Source of the DNA: Bacillota bacterium
GTDB taxonomy: Bacteria; Bacillota_I; Bacilli_A; RFN20; CAG-288
Reading direction: 5' to 3'
NCBI GenBank assembly: GCA_023398335.1
Contig: JAEWSJ010000006.1
Span: forward strand, 1-64,000
DNA length: 64,000 nt
The position numbers and the translations under genes are program-made. Under the pieces are notes generated by a model that saw only the letters and a list, made by a program, of their open reading frames with translations, was not told where the DNA came from and did not search any database. This document shows, in pieces, positions 34,170 through 43,095 of the stretch; position 1 is the first letter of the stretch, and each line of letters begins with the position of its first letter.

Positions 34170-34616
34170 ATGGAAAACAATTTACAAAGAAGAAATGATC
34201 GTGGGGTTAATTCTGATTTAGGACTTATAGATCCATTTTTCAGAGACTTATTTGGAACTCAGTTTTATTGTGATAAAAAGAATCATCAAATCATGAAGAC
34301 AGATGTAAAAGAAAATGAACATGATTATGAGTTATCAGTTGAAGTACCTGGAATAGAGAAAGAAAATATTTCTTTAGCACTTGATGATGGATATCTTACT
34401 ATATCAGCTCATAAAGAAAGCAATGAAGAAACTAAAGATCATAAAGATAGATACTTAAGAAAAGAAAGATTTTCTGGCTCGTATCAAAGAAGTTTCTACG
34501 TTGGTGATGTTGATCAAGAATCAATTAACGCGAAGATGGAAAATGGTGTTTTAATCATCAATGTTCCAAAAGAAACTGAAAAAGATAAATCTAAAAAATT
34601 TATAGATATTAAGTAA
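34170..34616 (+). CDS. Small heat-shock protein, Hsp20/alpha-crystallin family
   Basis: ATP-independent holdase chaperone of 148 residues. The start at 34170 is chosen because AGGAGG lies 8 bases before it; an earlier in-frame ATG at 34137 falls inside the CIRCE operator. The alpha-crystallin domain (about 45-140) has TDVKENEHDYELSVEVPGI, the beta-strand region ERFSGSYQRSFYV and the conserved NGVLIINVPK; the C-terminal FIDIK fits the I-x-I oligomer-contact motif. Two CIRCE boxes show HrcA control, which is unusual for hsp20 compared with groES or grpE. Confidence 0.94.
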   Translation: MENNLQRRNDRGVNSDLGLIDPFFRDLFGTQFYCDKKNHQIMKTDVKENEHDYELSVEVPGIEKENISLALDDGYLTISAHKESNEETKDHKDRYLRKERFSGSYQRSFYVGDVDQESINAKMENGVLIINVPKETEKDKSKKFIDIK

Positions 34617-34624
34617 TATTAGAT

Positions 34625-34662
34625 AAAAGAGATTAAGGCTTCAAAACCTTAATCTCTTTTTT
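34625..34662. terminator. Bidirectional terminator between hsp20 and the GT8 gene
   Basis: A perfect 14-bp stem (34625-34638 with 34647-34660), eight-base loop, A run on the left and T run on the right. Confidence 0.93.
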
Positions 34663-34667
34663 GCTGA

Positions 34668-35486
34668 CTAGTTGTTGTGAAATTCTTCTTTTTTACCGCT
34701 ATATTCGTTTAGTATTTCATCATATGAATTAGTCTTTAGAACACTATGAACTTTGTCTACCATCCATGGTTTTATATTTATGGTGTGAAAGAAAGGCCAC
34801 CAACGAATAGTTTTAGAAAAGTGACGAATTACTGTGTCATCTTGTCTTTTATGTTGTTCGTTATATTTAAAATCAAGAAATTTACGCTTTATTACGTGTT
34901 TATTTAAGGCGTCTTGGTCTAGAAATGCTGTTTTCTTTTCCGCTAATGATTTTCGACATTTTTCAAACAATTTTGTTTCTTTGATCTTTTTCATATTTAG
35001 CAACATAACCCCAGCATTTTGATAATCTTTTGATATCCAGGTTTGTCCAAGGTAATCATGGGCCGCAAGGAATTCACAATCTTCAAAATCTAGATTGAAT
35101 AATTCATGAATATTATTAAGAATCATCGTGTCTGTATCTAGATAGAGAATTCTTTCGGGAAGATTTAATTTATCTCCTAGCAACCTTAATAAGGTATAAG
35201 GAGTATAAACGGAAGTAATATCTGTCCTTTTACCCATGGTATCCATAAATTCTTTTGTACAATCTACACTAATGAATGAAGAAGAATTGTTTTTGGATTT
35301 TAATAACGAATCAAGATATTTTGCCTGAGAAGAAGTTATTGAAACAAATGATGGATTATATTCATGTAAATCCATGCTTGCAAAATAGATATTGACTGGT
35401 TCGTCGTTATATTTAATATAAGAAAGGACGACAATTAATAAGCCGTCTTGAACATTCTTATTTCCTGACAATAATAAGTTAATCAT
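34668..35486 (-). CDS. Glycosyltransferase family 8 protein
   Basis: A 272-residue retaining glycosyltransferase of the LgtC/GspA type. It shows the metal- and sugar-nucleotide-binding LDTDTM motif, the QNAGVMLLN segment, DQDALN, and the late HFSKTIRWWP. Members commonly transfer galactose or glucose from UDP-sugars to surface glycans. galE supplies UDP-galactose in this organism, so galactosyl transfer is plausible. The start follows AGAGGTG. It is monocistronic and divergent from rny. Confidence 0.9.
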   Translation of the reverse strand: MINLLLSGNKNVQDGLLIVVLSYIKYNDEPVNIYFASMDLHEYNPSFVSITSSQAKYLDSLLKSKNNSSSFISVDCTKEFMDTMGKRTDITSVYTPYTLLRLLGDKLNLPERILYLDTDTMILNNIHELFNLDFEDCEFLAAHDYLGQTWISKDYQNAGVMLLNMKKIKETKLFEKCRKSLAEKKTAFLDQDALNKHVIKRKFLDFKYNEQHKRQDDTVIRHFSKTIRWWPFFHTINIKPWMVDKVHSVLKTNSYDEILNEYSGKKEEFHNN

Positions 35487-35564
35487 ATATGCACCTCTAG
35501 TAATTTAAAGTGTAGTATATTTTTGATATTGTGTCGATTATTTTGTTGGTAAACTATTTATTAA

Positions 35565-35594
35565 TTGCTTTACTCTTGCATTTTATCTTATAAT
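35565..35594 (+). promoter_or_regulatory. Promoter of rny with a structured leader
   Basis: TTGCTT (35565-35570), 18 bases, TATAAT (35589-35594). The predicted leader of about 180 bases contains a hairpin right at the start (TTGTACT 35599-35605 with AGTACAA 35613-35619), a 13-base palindrome (35636-35648) and a GATGCA/TGCATC hairpin (35748-35767) just before the ribosome site. Confidence 0.6.
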
Positions 35595-35783
35595 GTAATT
35601 GTACTTAAAAAGAGTACAAAGATAACGATTGTAAAAGAGTATTACTCTGATTTGTTTATAGTTTATATAAGTTTTAATAATATAATTCTAATATAAGTAT
35701 TTTATCAATGTGTAAATATAATTTTATAATATTAATCTTTAAGCGTATGATGCACGTTTTTATGCATCTAGAAAGAGGAATAT

Positions 35784-37349
35784 ATGGTGGAATTATATTT
35801 AGCGATTACGTTAATTATTGTTTTTACTTTCATCGGCTTAGCATGTGGTGCTTTAGCAATTTATTTTATCCCGCATTTCAGGGAAAAAAGAGCTAAAACA
35901 AATTACGATAAAATAATTCATGATGCTGAAATCAAAGCGGATCACATTCAAATGAATGCTAAAATCGATGCGAAGACATTAACAAATGAATTAAAATCAG
36001 CCGCCGATAAAGAGATTAGAGAGAGAAAACAAACCGTTGCAGAATTAGAGAAAAAATTAGATCAAAGAGAAGCTGGCGTTGATCGTAGAGATCAAGCGAT
36101 TCAATCAAAGGAAGATGCTTTGGAAGCAAAGAAGAACTCCTATGAACAAAAGATTGCAAATCTTGACAAGAAAGAAAATGAAGTCCAAGCCAAACTAGAT
36201 TCAATTATTTCCGAACTTCAAAAAGTATCAGAAATGTCACTTAATGATGCTCGTTCTGAACTTATGAAGAGAGTCGAAGAAAAGATGGCAAAAGAAATTG
36301 CCAACTATATGAAGAACAAAGAAGATGAAGCTGAAGAACAAAGTGAAAATAAAGCCAAAGAAATTATTTCTTTAGCTATTGCAAAGTATTCACAAGATGT
36401 TACTTCTGAACAAACAGTTTCAACAGTGGTACTTCCATCTGAAGAAATGAAGGGTCGTATTATTGGTCGTGAAGGTCGTAATATTAAATCACTTGAATCT
36501 TTATTAGGAGTTGATGTCATCATTGACGATACTCCTGAAGTTATAACTGTCTCATGTTTTGATCCGATTAGAAGAGAAATCGCTCGATTAACTCTTGAAG
36601 GATTAATTAAAGATGGTCGTATTCAACCAGGAAGAATTGAAGAAATTTTCAATCGTGTTAAATCTGAAATGCAAGATACAGTTCACAAGATTGGTGAACA
36701 AACTGTTAACAAATTAGGTATTGCTCGTGTAAATAGAGAAATGCTTGATTATATTGGTCGTTTAAAATATCGTACATCCTACGGACAAAACGCTCTTGAT
36801 CATTGTATTCAAGTCTCCATTCTTTGTGGAATTATGGCTTCTGAACTTGGTCTTGATCAATCTCTCGCAAAGAGAGCTGGTTTATTTCATGATATTGGTA
36901 AATCTGCAGACTTTGAATTAGAAGGTAGCCACGTTGAAGTTGGTGTTAGATTAGCAAAGAAGTTTGGTGAAAACGATGTTGTTATAAACGCTATCGAATC
37001 TCACCATGGTGATGTTCCAGCTAAATATGTTATTTCTACTTTAGTCCAAGCTGCTGATACTTTATCGGCTGCTAGACCTGGTGCTAGAAGTGAAACTCTT
37101 GAAAACTACGTTCAAAGAATTGAAGCTTTGGAAAAAGTTTGTAAATCATTTGATGGAGTTTCAAATTGCTACGCCTTACAATCCGGACGTGAAGTTAGAG
37201 TTACAGTTGTACCTGATAAAATTGATGATTCAGCCTCATATAAATTAGCTCATGATATTCGTGAAAAAATTGAGAATGAGATGACATATCCAGGACAAAT
37301 TAAAGTTCAAGTTATTCGTGAAGTTCGCGCTATCGAAGTTGCTAAGTAA
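35784..37349 (+). CDS. rny: Ribonuclease Y
   Basis: Membrane-anchored endoribonuclease that starts mRNA decay. The 521-residue protein has an N-terminal membrane helix (about 4-26), a long charged coiled coil (about 35-205), a KH domain (about 212-275; GRIIGREGRNIKSLE) and an HD domain with the catalytic HD (H369-D370, in FHDIGKSAD). It is full-length. In the same gene run ymdB and ylbF follow, both known partners of RNase Y function. The start follows AAGAGGAAT. Confidence 0.97.
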   Translation: MVELYLAITLIIVFTFIGLACGALAIYFIPHFREKRAKTNYDKIIHDAEIKADHIQMNAKIDAKTLTNELKSAADKEIRERKQTVAELEKKLDQREAGVDRRDQAIQSKEDALEAKKNSYEQKIANLDKKENEVQAKLDSIISELQKVSEMSLNDARSELMKRVEEKMAKEIANYMKNKEDEAEEQSENKAKEIISLAIAKYSQDVTSEQTVSTVVLPSEEMKGRIIGREGRNIKSLESLLGVDVIIDDTPEVITVSCFDPIRREIARLTLEGLIKDGRIQPGRIEEIFNRVKSEMQDTVHKIGEQTVNKLGIARVNREMLDYIGRLKYRTSYGQNALDHCIQVSILCGIMASELGLDQSLAKRAGLFHDIGKSADFELEGSHVEVGVRLAKKFGENDVVINAIESHHGDVPAKYVISTLVQAADTLSAARPGARSETLENYVQRIEALEKVCKSFDGVSNCYALQSGREVRVTVVPDKIDDSASYKLAHDIREKIENEMTYPGQIKVQVIREVRAIEVAK

Positions 37350-37354
37350 AAATT

Positions 37355-38137
37355 ATGAATATTCTTTTTATAGGTGATGTAGTTGGCAAGGTTGGTCGTA
37401 ATGAAGTGATTAATAGATTATCTTATTTGAAAAACAAATATTCTATTGATTTTGTTATTGCTAATTTAGAAAACGCCACACATGGAAAAGGGTTATCTCT
37501 TGGACATTATCGCACGATGACTGAAGCAGGAATTAACTGCGTAACAATGGGAAACCATTATTATCGTGTTGCGGATGTATTAACTAAGAATGAAGAATTT
37601 GTCAATATGATTAGACCAGGAAATATTCATACTTCCACTCCTGGAGTTGGAACAAAAGTATTTACGGTTAAAGACAAAACAATTCGTGTTACCAATCTAA
37701 TTGGTAAAGTATTCATTGATATGGCTGATACCAATCCCTTTGATTATTTAAATAACATTATTGAAAAAGAAGATAAAACAGATATTCATATTGTAGATTT
37801 TCATGCGGAAGCTACCGGTGAAAAGATGTGTTTAGCTAAAGCCTTTGATGGTAAGTTAACCGCTGTCCTTGGCACACATACTCATGTACAAACTAACGAT
37901 GCAAGAATTCTTCCGTTAGGAACAGGATTTATGTCTGATGTTGGAATGTGCGGATTATATGAAAGTATTCTTGGTGTTGAACCAAAAGAAGTAATAAATA
38001 GAACCTGGAAAGGAATTCCAGGGAAGTTTGTTACACCTGAAAGCGGACGTGGTCAATTAAACGCCGCAATCTTAGAAATAGATGATACGACTAATAAATT
38101 AACAAAAATTAGTCCTCTATATCTTATTGATGATTAA
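37355..38137 (+). CDS. ymdB: YmdB-family metallophosphoesterase
   Basis: Dinuclear-metal phosphodiesterase of 260 residues (TIGR00282 family) that hydrolyses cyclic nucleotides in vitro in its Bacillus homologue. The metal motifs IGDVVGKVGR, ANLENATHGKG, MGNHYYR and LGTHTHVQT are intact; the usual GNHTW reads GNHYY, a mild change. It follows rny by 5 bases as in Bacillus. A hairpin-terminator starts right at its stop codon. Confidence 0.95.
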   Translation: MNILFIGDVVGKVGRNEVINRLSYLKNKYSIDFVIANLENATHGKGLSLGHYRTMTEAGINCVTMGNHYYRVADVLTKNEEFVNMIRPGNIHTSTPGVGTKVFTVKDKTIRVTNLIGKVFIDMADTNPFDYLNNIIEKEDKTDIHIVDFHAEATGEKMCLAKAFDGKLTAVLGTHTHVQTNDARILPLGTGFMSDVGMCGLYESILGVEPKEVINRTWKGIPGKFVTPESGRGQLNAAILEIDDTTNKLTKISPLYLIDD

Positions 38138-38142
38138 TGTAT

Positions 38143-38174
38143 AATAAGCTAGTAAAGCATGCTAGCTTATTTTT
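38143..38174 (+). terminator. Terminator between ymdB and miaB
   Basis: A perfect 10-bp stem AATAAGCTAG (38143-38152) with CTAGCTTATT (38162-38171), nine-base loop, then T run. It separates the rny-ymdB transcript from miaB, either fully or as an attenuator. Confidence 0.88.
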
Positions 38175-38196
38175 ATACTTAGATGGAGAAGAAAAG

Positions 38197-39639
38197 ATGA
38201 AGAAAGCAAACATAATTAATTGGCCATCATTAAAAGATGCCGGAAATAGAAAAAAAATAAATATTGTCACTCGTAATGCAGATCTAAATATCACTGAAAA
38301 TTTAAAAAATTGGTCTAAAGGAAAAACTTTTTGTCTCTTAACATATGGCTGTCAAGCTAACGTAAGAGATTCGGAAATACTTAAAGGTTATTTTCAGTTG
38401 CTTAATATGACTGAAACTGATGATGAAGTTAAAGCGGATGTCGTTTTATTTAACACATGTGCAATTCGTGAAAATGCCGAATTAAAGATTTATGGTGAAT
38501 TAGGCAGATTGAAAAAACAATGTCTTGCTAATCCGCAAAAGATTGTTGGCATTTGTGGTTGTATGGCTCAAGAAGAAAAGCCGATGGATTTTATTCGTAA
38601 ACATTTTCCTTATGTTAATTTGGTTTTTGGAACTCATAATATCGATGATATTTTTGCACTTCTAGATGCCTGTATTACTAGTGAAGAACGTATTTTTGAT
38701 GTTATTTCTTCTCAAGGTGGTATAGTTGAAAATCTACCTTCGGTTCGATTAGATGCGAATAAGGCTTTTGTAAATATTATGTATGGATGTGATAATTTCT
38801 GTACTTATTGTATTGTTCCGTATACTAGGGGAAGACAAAGAAGTAGAAAAATCGAAGATATTGTAAACGAAGTAAAATGCTTAAAAGACAAAGGATATAA
38901 AGAAGTTACTTTAATCGGTCAAAATGTTAATGCTTATGGCTTTGATTTAGAGGAAGGTAATTCTTTCGATGTTCTTCTTGCTGCGGTTGCGGAAACTAAT
39001 ATTCCACGTGTAAGATTCACTACTTCTCATCCAGCATATTTTAAAGAAGAAGTATTTAAAGTTATGGCCAAATACAGCAATATTATGCCTTCACTTCATC
39101 TTCCTTTACAATCTGGGTCTGATGCAATATTAAGTAAAATGAACCGTCACTACGATTCGAAACATTACTTAGAATTGGTGGATTTATTAAGAAAATATAT
39201 TCCTGATGTTTATTTAACAACAGATATTATCGTTGGGTTCCCTAATGAAACAGAAGAAGAATTTGAAGAAACTTTAGCTTTATGTCAAAAGGTTAAATAT
39301 GATTCAGCTTTCACTTTCGTTTTCTCTCCACGTGAAGGAACTCCAGCTTCTAGAATGAAAGATGAAACTAGCGAGGAAGCGAAGAAAGATCGTTTTAATC
39401 GTTTAAAGAAACTTATTGATCAAGGAATAGAGGAATCTTCCGGTAAACAAGTGGGAAAGATTGTCGAAGTTTTGTTTGATACCGTATCAAAGAAAGATGA
39501 TAATAGAGTTTCAGGATATTCTCGTCACAATAGATTAGTTCACGTAAACGGAGATAGTTCACTTATTGGACAAATTCGAAAAGTAAAGATTACTGAATCT
39601 CATACCTTTAGTCTTATTGGAGAATTGCTCGATGACTGA
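38197..39639 (+). CDS. miaB: tRNA-2-methylthio-N6-isopentenyladenosine synthase MiaB
   Basis: Radical SAM methylthiotransferase that converts i6A37 to ms2i6A37 in tRNA. The start at 38197 follows GGAGAAGA; an in-frame ATG at 38137 would make the protein begin inside the terminator hairpin and is rejected. The 480-residue protein has the N-terminal UPF0004 domain with its three cysteines (C in YGCQAN, NTCAIRE, GCMAQ), the radical SAM motif CDNFCTYC, and a C-terminal TRAM domain. Its substrate is made by MiaA, encoded downstream. It overlaps ylbF by 8 bases. Confidence 0.95.
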   Translation: MKKANIINWPSLKDAGNRKKINIVTRNADLNITENLKNWSKGKTFCLLTYGCQANVRDSEILKGYFQLLNMTETDDEVKADVVLFNTCAIRENAELKIYGELGRLKKQCLANPQKIVGICGCMAQEEKPMDFIRKHFPYVNLVFGTHNIDDIFALLDACITSEERIFDVISSQGGIVENLPSVRLDANKAFVNIMYGCDNFCTYCIVPYTRGRQRSRKIEDIVNEVKCLKDKGYKEVTLIGQNVNAYGFDLEEGNSFDVLLAAVAETNIPRVRFTTSHPAYFKEEVFKVMAKYSNIMPSLHLPLQSGSDAILSKMNRHYDSKHYLELVDLLRKYIPDVYLTTDIIVGFPNETEEEFEETLALCQKVKYDSAFTFVFSPREGTPASRMKDETSEEAKKDRFNRLKKLIDQGIEESSGKQVGKIVEVLFDTVSKKDDNRVSGYSRHNRLVHVNGDSSLIGQIRKVKITESHTFSLIGELLDD

Positions 39640-39943
39640 TAGCCTTATGTTAGAAGCAGAAGATCTTATTGAGGCTTTTTATTCTGTTGAGGTGGTGCAG
39701 AAGTATTTTAAAGCTAAAAAAATTTATGAAGAAGATGAAAGACTTATATCTCAACGTAACGAGATAAAAGAAATGAAGAAAAATCTTCCTCTTGTTTCTC
39801 TTAGTGAAAAAAGCGAATTCATCAAGCAGATAAAAAAGAATGAAGATGAGTATTATTCTTCTGCGATAGTTATTACTTATAATAATTTAAAAGAAGAAGT
39901 TCTTGAGTTATTAGGCAAAATAAACATTATATTTAAATATTGA
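39632..39943 (+). CDS. YlbF/YmcA-family protein
   Basis: A 103-residue all-helical protein. The start at 39632 (ATGACTGAT) overlaps the miaB stop and has GGAGAA upstream; an in-frame TTG at 39617 is less likely. The pattern, with SVEVVQKYFKAKKIYEEDERL and an IKEMKKNLP segment, and its place between miaB and mutS match YmcA/YlbF proteins. In Bacillus these form the Y-complex (RicA-RicF-RicT) that modulates RNase Y cleavage, which fits the rny gene upstream. Whether this is the YmcA or the YlbF form cannot be decided here. Confidence 0.82.
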   Translation: MTDSLMLEAEDLIEAFYSVEVVQKYFKAKKIYEEDERLISQRNEIKEMKKNLPLVSLSEKSEFIKQIKKNEDEYYSSAIVITYNNLKEEVLELLGKINIIFKY

Positions 39944-39976
39944 TAAATAAATTACAAAGTGTGGTAAAATTAAATT

Positions 39977-40492
39977 ATGAAAAAGAACAAAGTATCAGAT
40001 TCCATTCAATTATCAACTGCGAAGAAAAAGTTTATCTCTAGATTTGCTGGATGTCTTTTATATGCTCTTCTTAGTTTAGCAATTGGCATCTTTTATTTAG
40101 TAGGATTAAGTGGTTTTCCTCTTGAGATAATGGAAGGGGTGGTTTATTCGTTATTTACTATTCTTACCACTGTATTTTTAGTTCACTTTTCTTATCATTA
40201 TGGTTGTAAGATTAATTTTGTTTTTGGTTTGCTATTTGCGTTTATTGCTTTAGCTTATTCATTAACTTTCTTTATTACTATATATATCCTTCAATATGGC
40301 GTTTCTGATCCGGAGATATATACAAAAGAGATATCATTCTGTTTTGTTAGTTTAATTATCTCATGGTTCTTAGGTCTTGTTGCTTCTATCACTTGTCCAG
40401 TCCCGGATTTACCTGAAAAAGAAATATCGCGAAATCCAGATGAAGTTGATTTAAATAAAATTACTCCAAGAAGAAAAAATAAGGGCAAATAA
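39977..40492 (+). CDS. Four-helix membrane protein of unknown function
   Basis: Not recognised. The 171-residue protein has a basic N-terminus, about four membrane segments (about 22-46, 52-72, 78-105, 118-142) and a charged C-terminal tail. It lies between ylbF and mutS where Bacillus has cotE. The end of the gene forms part of a terminator hairpin, with its stop codon in the loop. No close family suggests itself. Confidence 0.78.
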   Translation: MKKNKVSDSIQLSTAKKKFISRFAGCLLYALLSLAIGIFYLVGLSGFPLEIMEGVVYSLFTILTTVFLVHFSYHYGCKINFVFGLLFAFIALAYSLTFFITIYILQYGVSDPEIYTKEISFCFVSLIISWFLGLVASITCPVPDLPEKEISRNPDEVDLNKITPRRKNKGK

Positions 40493-40505
40493 CATTGCCT
40501 TTTTT
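40481..40505 (+). terminator. Terminator overlapping the end of the membrane protein gene before mutS
   Basis: An 8-bp stem with one wobble (40481-40488 with 40495-40502) holds the stop codon in its loop and is followed by T up to 40505. Confidence 0.7.
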
Positions 40506-40513
40506 GTTATAAT
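40505..40513 (+). promoter_or_regulatory. Extended -10 promoter of mutS-mutL-miaA
   Basis: TGTTATAAT, a full extended -10 element, begins in the T run of the preceding terminator and lies 23 bases before the mutS ATG. No clear -35 box. Confidence 0.6.
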
Positions 40514-40536
40514 ACTTATGTTAAGAGAGATTAATT

Positions 40537-43092
40537 ATGTCAAAAGAAAATAAAGAAGCAAAGAAACCTACTTATACACCAATGATGGAACAATATCTTA
40601 AAATAAAGGAAAAGCATCCTGATATTTTAATCATGTTTAGACTAGGTGATTTCTATGAGATGTTCTTTGAAGATGCTAAAGTAGCTTCTAAAGAATTACA
40701 GCTTTATTTAACCGGTAAATCCGCCGGTCAAAAAGATAAAGTTCCAATGTGTGGTATTCCTCACCATGCATATCTTTCTTACGTGCAAAAACTCATTGAT
40801 AAAGGCTATAAAGTTGGCATTGTTGAGCAATTAGAAGACCCACGTTTTGCTAAGAAATTAGTTGAAAGAGATGTGGTTCAAATTATTACTCCAGGCGCTA
40901 ATCTTGAACTTAAGAGTTCAGAAAATAATTACATTGCTTCCTTAATTGATTGCAAATATTTATATGTGGTCGCATTAGCGGATTTATCAACAGGAGAAAT
41001 TCTTGTACTTAATATTAACCATACATATGAAGATGTTGTTTCTCAACTTGTTAATTACGATGTAAAAGAAGTAGTAATATCAACTTCTTTAGACGCTTCT
41101 TTAATTGCTTTAATTAAAGAAAACACAAAGATATGTGTCACGTATTCGAATAATGATTTTATCGAATTAACTTATGAACCGTTATTTGCATATATAAAAG
41201 ATGATCGCCAAATGACTGCGGTAGCTAAATTGATGAATTATTTTAATGAAACTCAAAAAAGAGAATTGGATTATTTTAAACCAGCAAAGAACAAAATACT
41301 TAATAAAGTATTAAAGATCGATCATTCTTCACGCGTTAATCTTGAATTAACGAAGAATTTAAAAGGCGAAGGAAGTTACGGTACTTTATATTGGTTGCTA
41401 AATGAATGTAAGACTCCGATGGGTTCTCGTCTTTTAAAAGCTGAAATAGATGAACCTTCTTCAGATATAAATGCTATTAATAATCGACTTGATATGGTTG
41501 AAACGCTTATCAATAATTTTTTAATCCGTGGCGATTTACAAAATGAATTAGATGAAATTTACGATTTAGATCGTCTAGTGGCGCGAGTTGGTTTTGATTC
41601 GTGCTCAGGACGTGAAATGCTTCAACTTAAAAAATCCTTATCTATAGTACCTCAAATCAAGGATACTTTATTCTCGTTAAATTCACATTATTTTGATGAA
41701 TTAATGTCTTCAATGGGAGATTTTAACGAACTAGTTGATACGTTAGAGAAGGCGATTTCACCTAACTGTCCTTTATCAATTAAAGAAGGTGGGATATTTA
41801 ATTTGGGTTATAATTCCGCTCTTGATGAAGTGATAAAAATGTCAACCAATGGAAAAGCTTGGTTAGTTGATTTAGAAAAGAAAGAAAAAGAAAAAACGGG
41901 AATTAAGACTTTAAAAGTTGGTTATTCTAAAATATTCGGTTATTACATCGAAGTCAGTGTTGGAGCTTTAAGTCAAGTTAAGCCTGAATTTGAATATATT
42001 CGTAAACAAACTCTTACGACTGGTGAAAGATTTATAACCAAAGAACTTAAAGAAGCGGAAGATAAGATTTTGCATGCGGAAGAAACTAGACTCGATTTAG
42101 AATATAAGTTATTCCAAGAACTTCGTTTATACGTTAAAAAATATACGCGTTCAATTCAAACCTTATCATACGCAATTGCTAAACTAGATGTTTTAGTATC
42201 TTTAGCTTCGGTTTCATCATCATCTTCTTATGTTCGTCCAGTATTTAATGATGAAAGAACAATTGATATTAAAAATGCTTTACACCCAGTAATTGAAAAA
42301 GTAATGCCAGAGAAACAATTCGTCGCTAACGATTATAAGATTGATAAAGATATGGAAGTATTAATAATTACCGGTCCTAATATGGGTGGTAAATCTACAT
42401 ATATGAGAGAATTTGCTTTACTAGTAATTATGGCTCAACTTGGTTGTTTTGTTCCAGCTTCATCTTGTTTATTATATGTTTTTGATTCAATCTACACACG
42501 TATTGGTGCCTCAGATGATTTAATCAAAGGGCAATCGACTTTTATGGTTGAAATGTCTGAAACAAATCGGGCCTTACAAAATGCCACATCTTCTTCATTA
42601 TTGCTTTTTGATGAAATTGGTCGTGGAACTGCAACATATGATGGTATGGCTTTAGCTCAAGCAATTATTGAATATATAGTAACAAAGATTCATGCAGTTA
42701 CTTTGTTTTCAACCCATTACCATGAAATTACTTCGTTAGTATCCAATATACCTTCGGTTTCAAATATTCATGTTGCGGTCAAAGAAAACGATGGATTAAT
42801 TACATTTTTATATAAAGTTCAAGAAGGACCGATGGATAAATCATATGGTATCAATGTTGCTCGTTTAGCTGGATTACCAGAAGAATTACTTGAAAGAGCA
42901 AATGAAATATTGACTCACTTTGAAGACAACAAGAGAATCGATGCTCCTTTAATCAAAAAGACTGAAGTTAAAAAAGAAGATTCTTCTCCGTCTGATGAAA
43001 TTATCAAAGATTTGAAGAAAGTTGATCCGTTAACTATGTCTCCTTTAGAAGCGTTAAATTTAATCTTTGAATTAAAAAAGAAAGTGAAATAA
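40537..43092 (+). CDS. mutS: DNA mismatch repair protein MutS
   Basis: Mismatch-recognition ATPase. The 851-residue protein is full length, with the mismatch-binding GDFYEMF near the N-terminus, core and lever domains, Walker A GPNMGGKST (about 613-621), the DEIGRGTATYDG Walker B region and the STHYHE segment. A C-terminal helix-turn-helix dimer region follows. It starts the mutS-mutL-miaA-TcdA operon and is separated from mutL by 3 bases. Its presence distinguishes this organism from mycoplasmas, most of which lack MutS/MutL. Confidence 0.97.
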   Translation: MSKENKEAKKPTYTPMMEQYLKIKEKHPDILIMFRLGDFYEMFFEDAKVASKELQLYLTGKSAGQKDKVPMCGIPHHAYLSYVQKLIDKGYKVGIVEQLEDPRFAKKLVERDVVQIITPGANLELKSSENNYIASLIDCKYLYVVALADLSTGEILVLNINHTYEDVVSQLVNYDVKEVVISTSLDASLIALIKENTKICVTYSNNDFIELTYEPLFAYIKDDRQMTAVAKLMNYFNETQKRELDYFKPAKNKILNKVLKIDHSSRVNLELTKNLKGEGSYGTLYWLLNECKTPMGSRLLKAEIDEPSSDINAINNRLDMVETLINNFLIRGDLQNELDEIYDLDRLVARVGFDSCSGREMLQLKKSLSIVPQIKDTLFSLNSHYFDELMSSMGDFNELVDTLEKAISPNCPLSIKEGGIFNLGYNSALDEVIKMSTNGKAWLVDLEKKEKEKTGIKTLKVGYSKIFGYYIEVSVGALSQVKPEFEYIRKQTLTTGERFITKELKEAEDKILHAEETRLDLEYKLFQELRLYVKKYTRSIQTLSYAIAKLDVLVSLASVSSSSSYVRPVFNDERTIDIKNALHPVIEKVMPEKQFVANDYKIDKDMEVLIITGPNMGGKSTYMREFALLVIMAQLGCFVPASSCLLYVFDSIYTRIGASDDLIKGQSTFMVEMSETNRALQNATSSSLLLFDEIGRGTATYDGMALAQAIIEYIVTKIHAVTLFSTHYHEITSLVSNIPSVSNIHVAVKENDGLITFLYKVQEGPMDKSYGINVARLAGLPEELLERANEILTHFEDNKRIDAPLIKKTEVKKEDSSPSDEIIKDLKKVDPLTMSPLEALNLIFELKKKVK

Positions 43093-43095
43093 TAT

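Noticed and set aside
35708..35896. 62-codon open frame before and into rny
   Set aside because: It overlaps the rny start out of frame, has no ribosome site and shows no protein-like pattern; the leader structure explains the region better.
38140..38145. TATAAT as a promoter for miaB
   Set aside because: It lies at the left edge of the terminator hairpin, has no -35 partner and is better explained by the AT-rich stem; it remains possible but unsupported.
38137..38196. Upstream ATG extending MiaB by 20 residues
   Set aside because: The extension runs through a perfect terminator hairpin and has no Shine-Dalgarno; the ATG at 38197 has one and gives a normal MiaB N-terminus.
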